Assembly (NCBI RefSeq): GCF_028748065.1 | Contig: NZ_CP118166.1 | Coordinates: 2,991,501-3,055,500, forward strand | Length of the DNA stretch: 64,000 bases | Source: Hyphococcus flavus | GTDB lineage: Bacteria > Pseudomonadota > Alphaproteobacteria > Caulobacterales > Parvularculaceae | Direction of reading: 5' to 3' | Shown here: positions 16,015-24,528 of the stretch, one piece after another | Layout of the letters: each line of letters opens with the position of its first letter | Numbering within the stretch: the stretch's first letter is position 1 | Translations under genes and position numbers: made by a program | The notes under the pieces: model-generated | What the model saw: the letters and a program-made list of their open reading frames with translations, nothing else | Told to the model about the DNA's origin: nothing | Databases searched by the model: none

Positions 16015-17964
16015 ATGACGCAAGCGAAAGACAAACCAGCCAAGCCGAAAAAGCCCAAGAAAACGGGCGGAAAGACTAGTGAGGCCGTCAATAAAACGAC
16101 GGCGAAGCCTCATCCCTCCCGCATGGCCTCGGTTGAGAACCCTCAGGAACCTCAACTGCCGCCGCCGCCGAAGTCGCTCTATGAGGATTTCGATGCTTTG
16201 TCGGAGTACCTGACGGACATTAGCGGCCGCAGCCAGGAAGTGATTCGCGAGTTTTTCGACCGAAACGCCGACATGCGCCGCTATACGGGCGAATTGCCGA
16301 GCGACCCATTGAACGTGGGAGAAGCCTTTCAGGAAATGATGAAAGGTCTTTCCATGGATCCCGGCACTGTTATGCAGCGCCAGTTCAATCTCTATGGCGA
16401 CTACGCCAAGCTGATGGCGACCATGTCGCAACGCATGGCCGGGGAAAGTGTGAAGCCCGCCATCTCACCGACGCCGGGCGACAAGCGTTTCGCCCACCCT
16501 GCGTGGAATGAAAATCACATGCTTGACTTCATCAAGCAGTCTTACCTGATTTTCGCCCGCTGGCTCGAAACGACGATTGATCAAGTTGATTTCGATGACG
16601 AACACGAAAAGAAGAAAGCGGAGTTTTTTACCCGGCAATTCATCGACGCGTTCTCTCCGTCGAATTTCGCCATGCTGAATCCTGAAGTCGTCGAAGCAAC
16701 GATAGAGAGCAAGGGAGAGAACCTTTTAAAGGGTCTCAAGAACCTGCTTGAAGACATTGATCGCGGTCATGGCGAACTGGCGATCAGGCAGGCTGACCTC
16801 GATTTTTTCAAACTTGGTGAAAATGTCGCCACGACACCAGGCAAGGTCGTCTTTCAGAACGAGATTTTTCAGTTGATCCAGTATTCGCCGACGACGGATG
16901 AAGTCGCGAAGACGCCGATGCTTATTGTTCCGCCGTGGATCAACAAATTCTACATTCTGGATTTGCAGCCGAAGAACTCGTTCATTTCGTGGCTTGTCTC
17001 ACAAGGGCGCACCGTATTCGTCATGTCGTGGGTTAACCCCAGCCCCGAGTTGAAAGACAAAACTTTCGAAGACTATATCAAACAAGGTCTGTTCGAGGCG
17101 CTCGATGCTGTCGAAAAAGCAACCGGCGAGAAGCGCGCCGATACGATCGGGTATTGCATTGGCGGCACCATGCTCTCTACCGCTCTCGCCCTGATGGCGC
17201 GTAAAGGCGATGACCGGGTGAACTCGGCGACATTCTTTACGGCGCAAGCCGACTTTAAAGAGTCGGGCGATCTCTTGTTGTTTGTCGATGACGAACAGCT
17301 CGACGCTATCGAAAAGCAAATGGATGCGGCCGGCGGCGTGCTCGAAGGACGCGCCATGGCGACGACATTCAACATGCTGCGCTCCAACGATCTGATCTGG
17401 TCTTTCGTGATCGACAACTACCTGAAAGGCAAAGACCCGGCGCGGTTCGATCTCTTGTTCTGGAATTCCGACGCTACGCGCATGCCGAAAAAGGTGCACC
17501 TGTTTTACTTGCGCGAATTCTATCAACATAATCGCCTCGCCAAGGGCGAGATGATCATAGATGGCGAAGCGCTTGATCTTGGTGAGGTCGATATACCCAT
17601 TTTCATGCAGGCAGGCGAAACTGACCACATCGCGCCTCATAACTCCGTTTACAGAACAGCGCGTTTATTTGCGTCTAAAGGCAACGACAAGGTGCAGTAT
17701 ATGCTCGCCGGATCTGGCCATATCGCTGGCGTCGTCAATCATCCGGACAAACACAAATATCACCACTCAACAAATGTTGAATTGCCTGGCTCGCTCGACG
17801 AGTGGAAAGCCAAGGCCGAAAAGGCGCCAGGTTCGTGGTGGCCGTATTGGATTGACTGGCTGAACCATGTCAGCCCGGGTAAGGTTCCGGCGCGCACGCC
17901 GGGCGACGGCAAACTCGAACCGATTGAGGATGCACCCGGTTCATATGTGAAAGTAAAAGCCTGA
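16015..17964 (+). CDS. phaC: Class I poly(3-hydroxyalkanoate) synthase
   Basis: Polymerises (R)-3-hydroxyacyl-CoA into storage polyester on the granule surface. The catalytic triad is in place: Cys381 in the lipase-like box GYCIGG, Asp537 in AGETDHIAPH and His569 in GSGHIAGVVN. At 649 residues it is slightly longer than usual (about 590) because of a Lys/Pro-rich, disordered N-terminus (first 45 residues). No PhaE or PhaR partner is adjacent, which is consistent with class I. phaA, phaB and phasin genes are not in the window. No strong ribosome-binding site is seen before the ATG. Confidence 0.95.
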   Translation: MTQAKDKPAKPKKPKKTGGKTSEAVNKTTAKPHPSRMASVENPQEPQLPPPPKSLYEDFDALSEYLTDISGRSQEVIREFFDRNADMRRYTGELPSDPLNVGEAFQEMMKGLSMDPGTVMQRQFNLYGDYAKLMATMSQRMAGESVKPAISPTPGDKRFAHPAWNENHMLDFIKQSYLIFARWLETTIDQVDFDDEHEKKKAEFFTRQFIDAFSPSNFAMLNPEVVEATIESKGENLLKGLKNLLEDIDRGHGELAIRQADLDFFKLGENVATTPGKVVFQNEIFQLIQYSPTTDEVAKTPMLIVPPWINKFYILDLQPKNSFISWLVSQGRTVFVMSWVNPSPELKDKTFEDYIKQGLFEALDAVEKATGEKRADTIGYCIGGTMLSTALALMARKGDDRVNSATFFTAQADFKESGDLLLFVDDEQLDAIEKQMDAAGGVLEGRAMATTFNMLRSNDLIWSFVIDNYLKGKDPARFDLLFWNSDATRMPKKVHLFYLREFYQHNRLAKGEMIIDGEALDLGEVDIPIFMQAGETDHIAPHNSVYRTARLFASKGNDKVQYMLAGSGHIAGVVNHPDKHKYHHSTNVELPGSLDEWKAKAEKAPGSWWPYWIDWLNHVSPGKVPARTPGDGKLEPIEDAPGSYVKVKA

Positions 17965-17975
17965 CGCTCGCGTCG

Positions 17976-17990
17976 TTAATCTTTCGTTAA
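17976..17990. promoter_or_regulatory. CtrA-type box TTAA-N7-TTAA
   Basis: TTAATCTTTCGTTAA followed by CCAT, an exact match to the full CtrA site TTAA-N7-TTAA and its common extension TTAACCAT. It lies 50 bp before the start of the small gene at 18041. The second half also belongs to a 7-bp AT-rich hairpin (TTCGTTA/TAACGAA, 17983-18000), which could be the end of the phaC transcript. Confidence 0.55.
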
Positions 17991-18040
17991 CCATAACGAA
18001 TCACCCTGAGCGCTTCGGAATAACAGGCCGGGGGGCTTCG

Positions 18041-18274
18041 ATGAGCCGGATGGATACGACGACGCAGGAGTTATTCCTGCGGTTGGGAACCACGTCACAA
18101 TCGCGAAGCGCGCGTGCAGATGCGCTGTTCAGGCGGTTAAGGGCGCAAGAACAAGATCAGCTTTCCCATCAATTGTCGAAAGCGCCGGCAAAACTTATGT
18201 TTTCAGATGTGCCGCCGGATCTCACGCCTGCACAGGAAGACGACGAGTTGCTGCTCACAAACCCGCTGCCGTAA
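18041..18274 (+). CDS. Small hypothetical protein, 77 aa
   Basis: Not recognised. ATG preceded by GGCCGGGGGGCTTCG. The N-terminal half (TQELFLRLG...ARADALFRRLRAQEQDQL) is helical and basic, and the C-terminal half is Pro/Asp/Glu-rich and probably disordered. No signal peptide or membrane segment. A full CtrA-type box 50 bp upstream suggests cell-cycle control. It converges with the rhodanese gene (11 bp apart). Confidence 0.5.
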   Translation: MSRMDTTTQELFLRLGTTSQSRSARADALFRRLRAQEQDQLSHQLSKAPAKLMFSDVPPDLTPAQEDDELLLTNPLP

Positions 18275-18285
18275 GTTTAGTTAGG

Positions 18286-18963
18286 TTATTGCGGATACGT
18301 CGTCTGGTGACCGGCTGCTTTCCACGCTTCGATGCCGCCTCGATACCATAACACGTTCGTGTACCCCATATTAATGGCGCGCAACGCAGCATTGTATGAC
18401 ATCCAGCATTGCGTTGACTGACAGTAAAGGATCAGTGGCACTTCTTTGTTGCCGCCGGTCATCTGCATCAAGAACCTGCTGAACTCATTTTGCGTCTGAT
18501 CATTAAAATTACCCGGCTGATGCGCAGGAACAGCAAAGACAGCGCCGGGAATAATTTCCTGCCCGCCAAGAATATCCAGCACCAGATAAGGCGTTTGGCC
18601 CCCTTGCATCAATTCCGCGACGCCTTTCGTGGTAATGACCTGTCCGCCCGGAATACTTGCCGGGGTAGGCCCGTGCATGGCGCCAGTATGAAGCTGGTTT
18701 GTCGCAGCGACGCCGTAATCTTGCAATTCCGCCGCGCTTTGCGGGTCAGAGTGAGGCGCTGCTTTATTCGTAACATTTTGTTGCGGCTGGCTCACATTAG
18801 GCTGCTGAGATTGCACGCGATTATCACCCTGCTGATTTTGCACCGGCGCGGGCTGGGTATTCTGTTTTGTTGGTTTGCCGCCAAAGCTGTCTTGCGCAAA
18901 GGCGGGCGGCGTTGCAATCAAACTGCATGCCGCCAAAAGCGCTATAATCGATCTCATCGTCAT
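18286..18963 (-). CDS. Exported rhodanese-like protein
   Basis: A 225-residue protein with a Sec signal peptide (PPAFA-QDS), a Gln/Asn/Pro-rich linker of about 45 residues and a C-terminal rhodanese fold. The active-site loop reads LYCQSTQCWMSYNAALRA: a Cys in the rhodanese position and a following CW pair, as in the CxxxxCW group linked to PQQ-dependent catabolism. IPGAVFAVP and NVLWYRGGIEAWKAAG are typical rhodanese landmarks. It should act in the periplasm on sulfur or as a redox partner. It follows a lipoprotein gene by 5 bp, so they form an operon. Confidence 0.82.
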   Translation of the reverse strand: MTMRSIIALLAACSLIATPPAFAQDSFGGKPTKQNTQPAPVQNQQGDNRVQSQQPNVSQPQQNVTNKAAPHSDPQSAAELQDYGVAATNQLHTGAMHGPTPASIPGGQVITTKGVAELMQGGQTPYLVLDILGGQEIIPGAVFAVPAHQPGNFNDQTQNEFSRFLMQMTGGNKEVPLILYCQSTQCWMSYNAALRAINMGYTNVLWYRGGIEAWKAAGHQTTYPQ

Positions 18964-18968
18964 CCCCT

Positions 18969-20201
18969 CTATTCCACGGCCTTTAACCGTTGACCATCGA
19001 CGCCAAGATCGCGAAACGGCTCAAACATCGTGTCATTGGTCAGCACATAGGTGCCGTCATTCAATTGCCATGCGCTGTCGTAAGTATGGTCAAGCTCAAC
19101 AGTCCCGCCATAATAGGGATCGTTATAAGTTTCGACGCCGCGGATTGATTCAGATGTTTCACGTGACATGCGGTCAAAACTCTCGCTTTGCGTGCGCCAT
19201 GTGTCGGATTGAATCTGCCTGATTTCCTCGCCCGTCTGCGCTATAATTCGCGACCTGTCCCGCGCGCCTTTAAGGTTGGTCTGGGCGATCTTTGAATTGT
19301 GACGCGCAATGCGCTGTGACCACTCGGGCGTTTGGCGGATTGTTTTCCGCAACATTTCCGTAAACTCAAAATCAAGCTGGCCGCTTGGCGCGCGCATAGC
19401 GAAACCCGGCATTGCGGCGCCAGTGATGATTTCGCTCGCAGGCATGCCCATGGAAGCATGCTGGATGGTCATATTGAAAACAACAGCAGCGGCGATTGAT
19501 TCCCGCAACTCTGTTCCGTTTTCATTATAAGCGATCAAGACCTCGCCGGATTCAACCCAGCTACGCATTTCGCCGCCCGCCATCGGCATATTGGATTCGA
19601 GTTGCTTGTACGTAGCAGCAATGTCTGGGCGCGGACGAAAGTCGAGCACGCGCGCACCGCCGCGAGTCTGGGAGACAAGATAATTCAGGTAGCCCTCGAC
19701 ATTGCGGATCTGGAGAAATGGGCAACCTCCTGCTCCGGCGCCGCCGCTGAAATTATTCCAGACCCAAGTGTAGGACGGAAACAGATGCGCGCGCGATAAC
19801 CCGTCGGGCGATGCAGCGTAAAAATCAGTGGTGTAGCCGGACCCGGCGCCGCAATTGGTATTATGTCCCCAGACGATGCCGCCCTTGCCCTGCCAGTCGG
19901 CAGGAACAAGCATGGTCATCGCTGCCATTGGTTTTTCAAACCCGTGCCGGTCAATGATCTCTATTCGTTTTACGCGAACCGCGCCGTCAGGCAGGGCCTT
20001 TACACTCGCTTGCCTGCCCCGCGTTTGCCCAGACGCCGGCGTTGAAGCGCTCTGTTCGCCATTTTCTATTTGCTGCACATCTGCAGTCGCAATCTGAGCG
20101 GGCATCATGTCTTGCACCCCTTCTTCGACGGAATCGCCGCCGCCTGAACAAGCCGCCGCTAAAGCCGTGAGGCCAAAACCAAAAAATCGAATGCAACCCA
20201 T
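18969..20201 (-). CDS. Large putative lipoprotein, 410 aa
   Basis: Unrecognised family. Signal peptide with lipobox LAAAC, then an acidic, low-complexity spacer. Middle part (about 120-270) is a mixed alpha/beta globular region with NNFSGGAGAGGCPFL and three Cys. Residues about 290-350 form a long, polar helix (RIARHNSKIAQTNLKGARDR...) and the C-terminus has the YNDPYYGGTVELDHTYDSAW type end that I recall from other secreted bacterial proteins. It heads a two-gene operon with the exported rhodanese. Start supported by GGGGGATCATC. Confidence 0.7.
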   Translation of the reverse strand: MGCIRFFGFGLTALAAACSGGGDSVEEGVQDMMPAQIATADVQQIENGEQSASTPASGQTRGRQASVKALPDGAVRVKRIEIIDRHGFEKPMAAMTMLVPADWQGKGGIVWGHNTNCGAGSGYTTDFYAASPDGLSRAHLFPSYTWVWNNFSGGAGAGGCPFLQIRNVEGYLNYLVSQTRGGARVLDFRPRPDIAATYKQLESNMPMAGGEMRSWVESGEVLIAYNENGTELRESIAAAVVFNMTIQHASMGMPASEIITGAAMPGFAMRAPSGQLDFEFTEMLRKTIRQTPEWSQRIARHNSKIAQTNLKGARDRSRIIAQTGEEIRQIQSDTWRTQSESFDRMSRETSESIRGVETYNDPYYGGTVELDHTYDSAWQLNDGTYVLTNDTMFEPFRDLGVDGQRLKAVE

Positions 20202-20328
20202 GATGATCCCCCGCGTCTGCTGAATGCAGGCGATCTATTTAGCAGTTTAGGGGTGATTCACAAAGACTTGAGCGATTGCCCGCAAGCAAACGCTGTAAAT
20301 CCTAGCTCACTATAGAAAGATCGGGTGG

Positions 20329-20667
20329 TCAGGCCGCGACGGGTACGCCTTTGCCTTCCAGAAAGCCGCGCAGTTCGCCCTGTTCAAACATTTCCCGGAC
20401 GATATCACAGCCGCCGACAAACTCGCCTTTCACATAAAGCTGCGGAATTGTCGGCCAATCCGAAAACGTCTTGATGCCCTGGCGCAGATCGTCAGATTCA
20501 AGGACGTTGGCGGAAGTATATTCGACGCCGAGATGATCGAGAATCTGAACAACGACAGAAGAGAATCCGCATTGCGGGAACTGCGGCGTGCCCTTCATGA
20601 ACAGCATCACCGGGCTGGCGTCGATTTTCGCTTTGATATCCGTGTGGGCCGCGTCGCTCATACTCAT
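20329..20667 (-). CDS. grxD: Monothiol glutaredoxin (Grx4/GrxD)
   Basis: A 112-residue CGFS glutaredoxin (C33-G-F-S36 in [12 protein letters not shown]) that binds a glutathione-ligated 2Fe-2S cluster and delivers or senses it together with BolA proteins. The [18 protein letters not shown] glutathione-binding region is intact. In many alphaproteobacteria grxD follows bolA directly; here the BolA module is fused to PurL 8 kb away. Confidence 0.95.
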   Translation of the reverse strand: MSMSDAAHTDIKAKIDASPVMLFMKGTPQFPQCGFSSVVVQILDHLGVEYTSANVLESDDLRQGIKTFSDWPTIPQLYVKGEFVGGCDIVREMFEQGELRGFLEGKGVPVAA

Positions 20668-20731
20668 CTCCTGACGTCTGACCGTTAGCTAGGCGCCAGC
20701 CGGGCCGCCGTCAAGGGCAGGTAAACAGGCC

Positions 20732-21394
20732 CTAGTAACCAGCCCTTGTGGGCTCAGTCGCTGAATGCGGCAATGGACCGTTATAGGCCAAATGATCTTC
20801 ATAATCCGCAAGGGCGCGTTCCGCCTCATAAAGATCGCGGTTCAGGCGGGGAAAGGCGGCGTTTATGTCTTCCTTGCGCTCGTAAAGCTCTTTCATCTCC
20901 ACAAGCAGCGCCGGGCGGTCGGCCATGGGCGTTGACGGCGAGACCAGCGCCATCTGCGTATTCGCAATAGCAACGTCGGTGTTGTGCAGATCGGCTTCCG
21001 CCTGATGCAACCGTCCTTCAGCCGTGGCGACATCCTGTTCCAGAGAAAATAAACGCCGCCCGCTTTCATAAGCCGAAAGAAACAGGCGTTCGGAACCGTC
21101 CGTGCAAACGCCGTAATAACGTCCGCCCGCAGCGCCAATGGAATAGCCATTCGATGGCCGGCAATAAAGTTTCAGCCCTTCGGCGCGCCCGGCGTTATAG
21201 GCAACCATATCGACCGTGACGCCAGCCTTCTTTGCACAAGCCGACCGCCGGTGAGAGACGGCGGATACTGGCCGTCCGGCCGCGCCATCTTCATAGCCGA
21301 CGGCGGACCAGTCCGCATAAAGACATTCCTCTTTCGAGATGCCTGCGCAACCAACAATGCTTAGCGCTATAACAGGCGCATAAAACTTTCGCAT
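20732..21394 (-). CDS. DUF2799 lipoprotein
   Basis: A 220-residue lipoprotein with lipobox SIVGC. The YADWSAVGYEDGAAGRP and NAGRAEGLKLYCRPSNGYSIG repeats are the hallmark of DUF2799: repeated GY-D-G motifs followed by a helical tail (about 115-200). Function unknown; likely outer membrane or periplasm. A near-match to the CtrA box (TTAA-N7-TTAG, 21441-21455) lies upstream. Confidence 0.8.
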   Translation of the reverse strand: MRKFYAPVIALSIVGCAGISKEECLYADWSAVGYEDGAAGRPVSAVSHRRSACAKKAGVTVDMVAYNAGRAEGLKLYCRPSNGYSIGAAGGRYYGVCTDGSERLFLSAYESGRRLFSLEQDVATAEGRLHQAEADLHNTDVAIANTQMALVSPSTPMADRPALLVEMKELYERKEDINAAFPRLNRDLYEAERALADYEDHLAYNGPLPHSATEPTRAGY

Positions 21395-21468
21395 GGGCGT
21401 ATCCCCTACTTCCCTGAGGAAAAGAATGAAGACACGCCGTTAAGGCTCTCTTAGAGAGTATTTTGGAA

Positions 21469-22329
21469 TTACTTCAAATTATCGCCAGAAAAGTCCTTCA
21501 GCCCTTCTTCCAGCGTCGTTGGCGTAAGGATTACGTCTTCACCTTTGGGGATTTTGTCGAGATCGCTTCTTCGTATTTGAGCCGATGACACCGGCATTTT
21601 GAGTCCAAGCCCCTCAAAAACCGCAAGCGCATTTGCGAACAGCGATGATGGCAGGGTTACGATGCGCGACTTTTTCCCTGACACCGCCGCAGCCGCCGCA
21701 TAGAGCGCGCGCTTGGATACAGGAGCCGGACCGGACACGGCTTTCGTCTTGCCGCAAGCCGCGCCATCAAACAACGCATTAACAGCGGCGTTTGCAAGGT
21801 CCTTATAAAATACCGGCTGCTGTAACGCGCTTTCGTTTCCGAACAACGGCATAACCGGCCAGCGCCGCATGGCTGCCACCAACGACGCCATGTTTCCATC
21901 ACCGGCATAGCCATAGATCATGGTCGGGCGCAAAATCACCGCTTGCGGCGCCGCCTCGCGAACCGAACATTCCGCTCTTAACAACGTCGCGTACACCTCG
22001 GCGCCAGGATCAATCGCTACGTTATTGCTTGAGAAGAATATCGCCGGCTTGTCGCCCAGATTGGGCGCGGCCACCGACGAAACACTCAGGATGGGCGTGA
22101 AAATAGCAGCATCACAGTCTTCGATCAGCATGCGTGCTGATTTTCGGTCATCGATATCAAGCCGGATGGGAATGGCGCCCGCTTCGCCTATCGCTTGTTC
22201 AACGCCCTCACGTTTCGTGCGATATGTACCGATAACCTTTTTTGCGCGTGCGGATGCGAGCCGCGAAATCTCCAGCCCCAAAGCGCCGCCAGCACCGACA
22301 ACTAAAATCTTGTTGAGCTTGTCCGGCAA
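21469..22329 (-). CDS. NAD(P)-dependent sugar epimerase/dehydratase family protein
   Basis: A 286-residue Rossmann-fold protein of the atypical short-chain dehydrogenase group. N-terminal ILVVGAGGALGLEI is the dinucleotide-binding GxxGxxG-like motif; the YGYAGDG region holds the usual tyrosine. The start is a TTG at 22329 immediately after the stop of the upstream dehydrogenase (TGATTG); no other start would keep the nucleotide-binding loop. The tight joint implies translational coupling. Substrate unknown. Confidence 0.8.
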   Translation of the reverse strand: MPDKLNKILVVGAGGALGLEISRLASARAKKVIGTYRTKREGVEQAIGEAGAIPIRLDIDDRKSARMLIEDCDAAIFTPILSVSSVAAPNLGDKPAIFFSSNNVAIDPGAEVYATLLRAECSVREAAPQAVILRPTMIYGYAGDGNMASLVAAMRRWPVMPLFGNESALQQPVFYKDLANAAVNALFDGAACGKTKAVSGPAPVSKRALYAAAAAVSGKKSRIVTLPSSLFANALAVFEGLGLKMPVSSAQIRRSDLDKIPKGEDVILTPTTLEEGLKDFSGDNLK

Positions 22330-23304
22330 TCAAACCACCCGGTCGATGGGCACGCCATTTTCAAAATAGGCGTCGATGTTCGACAACACGCGCATGGCCA
22401 TGGCCGAACGGCTTTCGACAGTCGCAGACGCAGCATGCGGCAAACAGAACACATTGGGCAGAATGTATAATTCTTCGCGAATAGGCCCCGGTTCCGTTTC
22501 AAACACATCGAGCCCGGCGGCGAAAATCTTTTTTGTCTTCAGCGCATCAATCAGCGCCAGCTCATCAATAACCGGCCCGCGTGAAATATTGATGATGACA
22601 GCCGTAGACTTCATGTTCTGCAGCGCTGATGCATCAATCAGATGGTGGGTTTCCGGCTTTAGCGGACAATGCAGGGAAATCACATCCGCCTGCTTTAACA
22701 ACTCATCAAGTGATACAGCCTTTGCATCGTAAGCTTGATCGATATCGGCGGATGGCCGCGGCGTCGTATAGATAATATTCATGTCGAACGCCCGGGCGCG
22801 CTTGGCGACTTCGCGTCCGACATTACCCATGCCGACAATGCCGAGGGTCTTGCCAGATACGCGCAGGCCCCAGCTTTCCGGCGTCAGCATGCCGCGCCCC
22901 TCGCCTGTTCGCGCCACATCCAGCCCTTCGCGAAAGCGTCTGCAGGCGGCGATAATCAATCCGATAGTGGTGTCGGCGAGGCAGGCCGTGGTGACCTCCG
23001 GCGTGTTTGACACCATCACGCCGCGCGCTTTTGCAGCGTCAAGGTCAATGTGATCGACGCCCACCCCGATGGAAGCGATGAATTTAACGCTGTCGGGAAG
23101 CGCATTGATGAAACCGGCGTCCATTTCATCAAACGCCGTGGCGAAAATCACTGCCGTTCCCTCCGCCATCGCCATGAATTCTTCAGGGCTCGCCGTCGCG
23201 CGCTCAGGCTCACAAACGTCATATTTCTGGCGCATGATGCCCGCGAGCGCTCCTGGAAATTGTCTTGGGCTGGCTATTTTTGACTTCATCGGTCTGGCTT
23301 TCAT
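22330..23304 (-). CDS. D-2-hydroxyacid dehydrogenase (NAD-dependent)
   Basis: Oxidoreductase of the D-isomer 2-hydroxyacid dehydrogenase family, such as glyoxylate/hydroxypyruvate or gluconate 2-ketoreductases. NAD loop GIVGMGNVGREVA, the catalytic Arg in INISRGPVIDE, Glu in LDVFETEPG and His in LPHAASAT are all present. Start uncertain: ATGs at 23304 and 23289, neither with a strong ribosome site, and a TTG at 23334. It forms a two-gene operon with the epimerase-like gene. Confidence 0.88.
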   Translation of the reverse strand: MKARPMKSKIASPRQFPGALAGIMRQKYDVCEPERATASPEEFMAMAEGTAVIFATAFDEMDAGFINALPDSVKFIASIGVGVDHIDLDAAKARGVMVSNTPEVTTACLADTTIGLIIAACRRFREGLDVARTGEGRGMLTPESWGLRVSGKTLGIVGMGNVGREVAKRARAFDMNIIYTTPRPSADIDQAYDAKAVSLDELLKQADVISLHCPLKPETHHLIDASALQNMKSTAVIINISRGPVIDELALIDALKTKKIFAAGLDVFETEPGPIREELYILPNVFCLPHAASATVESRSAMAMRVLSNIDAYFENGVPIDRVV

Positions 23305-23437
23305 TACAGTCGATATGAGGCGAATCCCCGGCAAACAGACGAAAGTTTGCGATATTTGACAATATCTGGCGTATGCGGGGTTGCTGGGCTAGGCTTGTCC
23401 CGTGGGGTAGCCTCTCATGCCAGTATGGCGAGGAAGT

Positions 23438-24523
23438 ATGCGGTATATCATTGGCGGCGTTGTCCTTTTGCTCATTGCAGCGGTCGGATGGTCCATTCTG
23501 CACATTGTCCCCGCATCGGGCATTAATGCGGAGTTGAATACCCGACTCGCTGATCAGTGCGCCCGCGTTGATATCGCCCCTGGCACCGAAGACGTAACCA
23601 TCGACGCTGAACTAGGGCTTGCATTCATTTCTGCGGCTGACCGCCGCGCATGGTTCCAGGGCGGCGAAGGCGCGATCAATCCGCAAAACGGCATTTACGC
23701 CATGACGCTCGACGGCGCGAGCGTGCGCCGTGTATCGCCTCCCATGGACAACTTCCTGCCCCACGGCATCAGCCTGTGGCGTGGGGATGATGGTTCGAAG
23801 CGACTGTTTGTGGTCAACCATCCGCCGTCCGGTGAAGAGACGGTGGAAATTTTCGACATTGGTGCGAATGGCGATCTCACACATGTAGAGACGATTTCAT
23901 TCCCGGCAATGAAGTCTCCCAATGACCTTGTGGCGGTGGGTCCGCGTCAGTTTTACGTTACCAATGACAAAGGGTTCAAAAACAGAATTCTCGGGACAAT
24001 CGAAGGGTATCTCGCGCTGCCACTTGCGAGCGTTGCTTATTTTGATGGCGAGAATGGACGCATCGTCAAGGGCGGCATCGCCTACGCTAACGGCATCAAC
24101 AAGTCTGCCGACGGCGCCGCGATTTATGTTGCAGAACTGTTAAAGCGGCGCGTCCTCGTTTTCGAGCGCAATCCGGAAACCAACGCGCTAAAACGCATCA
24201 AAACGCTAAAAGTCGATACGGCGCCGGATAATATCGAAGTCTCGCAGGACGGCGCTCTATGGGTCGCGGGACATTCGAAAATATTTGAGTTTCTAAACCA
24301 CGCGAAAGACGAAAACACCATCGCGCCGTCCCATGTTGTTCGCGTTAATCCGCGCAATGGCGTTACGTCCGACGTTCTGATCTCCATCAATGGCGAGATT
24401 AATGGATCGTCTGTCGGCGCCGTATGGGCGAACACGCTCATCGTCGGCGCCGTTTTCGACGGGCACGTTCTGGTCTGCCCGATGCTGGAGATATTGCTGC
24501 GCGGACGCCCCGCTGAAACCTAA
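23438..24523 (+). CDS. Paraoxonase-like arylesterase/lactonase (PON family)
   Basis: A 361-residue six-bladed propeller hydrolase resembling mammalian serum paraoxonases: LPHGISLW, LFVVNHPP, KSPNDLVAVGPRQFYVTND, ANGINKSADG, VAELLKRRVLVFER and APDNIEV line up with PON calcium and active-site loops (the Asn/Asp ligands in SPND, TND, ANG and DNI). An N-terminal hydrophobic segment (YIIGGVVLLLIAAVGWSIL) anchors it in the inner membrane facing the periplasm. The ATG at 23438 with GAGGAAGT upstream is preferred to that at 23417. Known PONs hydrolyse lactones, including acyl-homoserine lactones; the substrate here is open. Confidence 0.8.
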   Translation: MRYIIGGVVLLLIAAVGWSILHIVPASGINAELNTRLADQCARVDIAPGTEDVTIDAELGLAFISAADRRAWFQGGEGAINPQNGIYAMTLDGASVRRVSPPMDNFLPHGISLWRGDDGSKRLFVVNHPPSGEETVEIFDIGANGDLTHVETISFPAMKSPNDLVAVGPRQFYVTNDKGFKNRILGTIEGYLALPLASVAYFDGENGRIVKGGIAYANGINKSADGAAIYVAELLKRRVLVFERNPETNALKRIKTLKVDTAPDNIEVSQDGALWVAGHSKIFEFLNHAKDENTIAPSHVVRVNPRNGVTSDVLISINGEINGSSVGAVWANTLIVGAVFDGHVLVCPMLEILLRGRPAET

Positions 24524-24528
24524 GGCGC

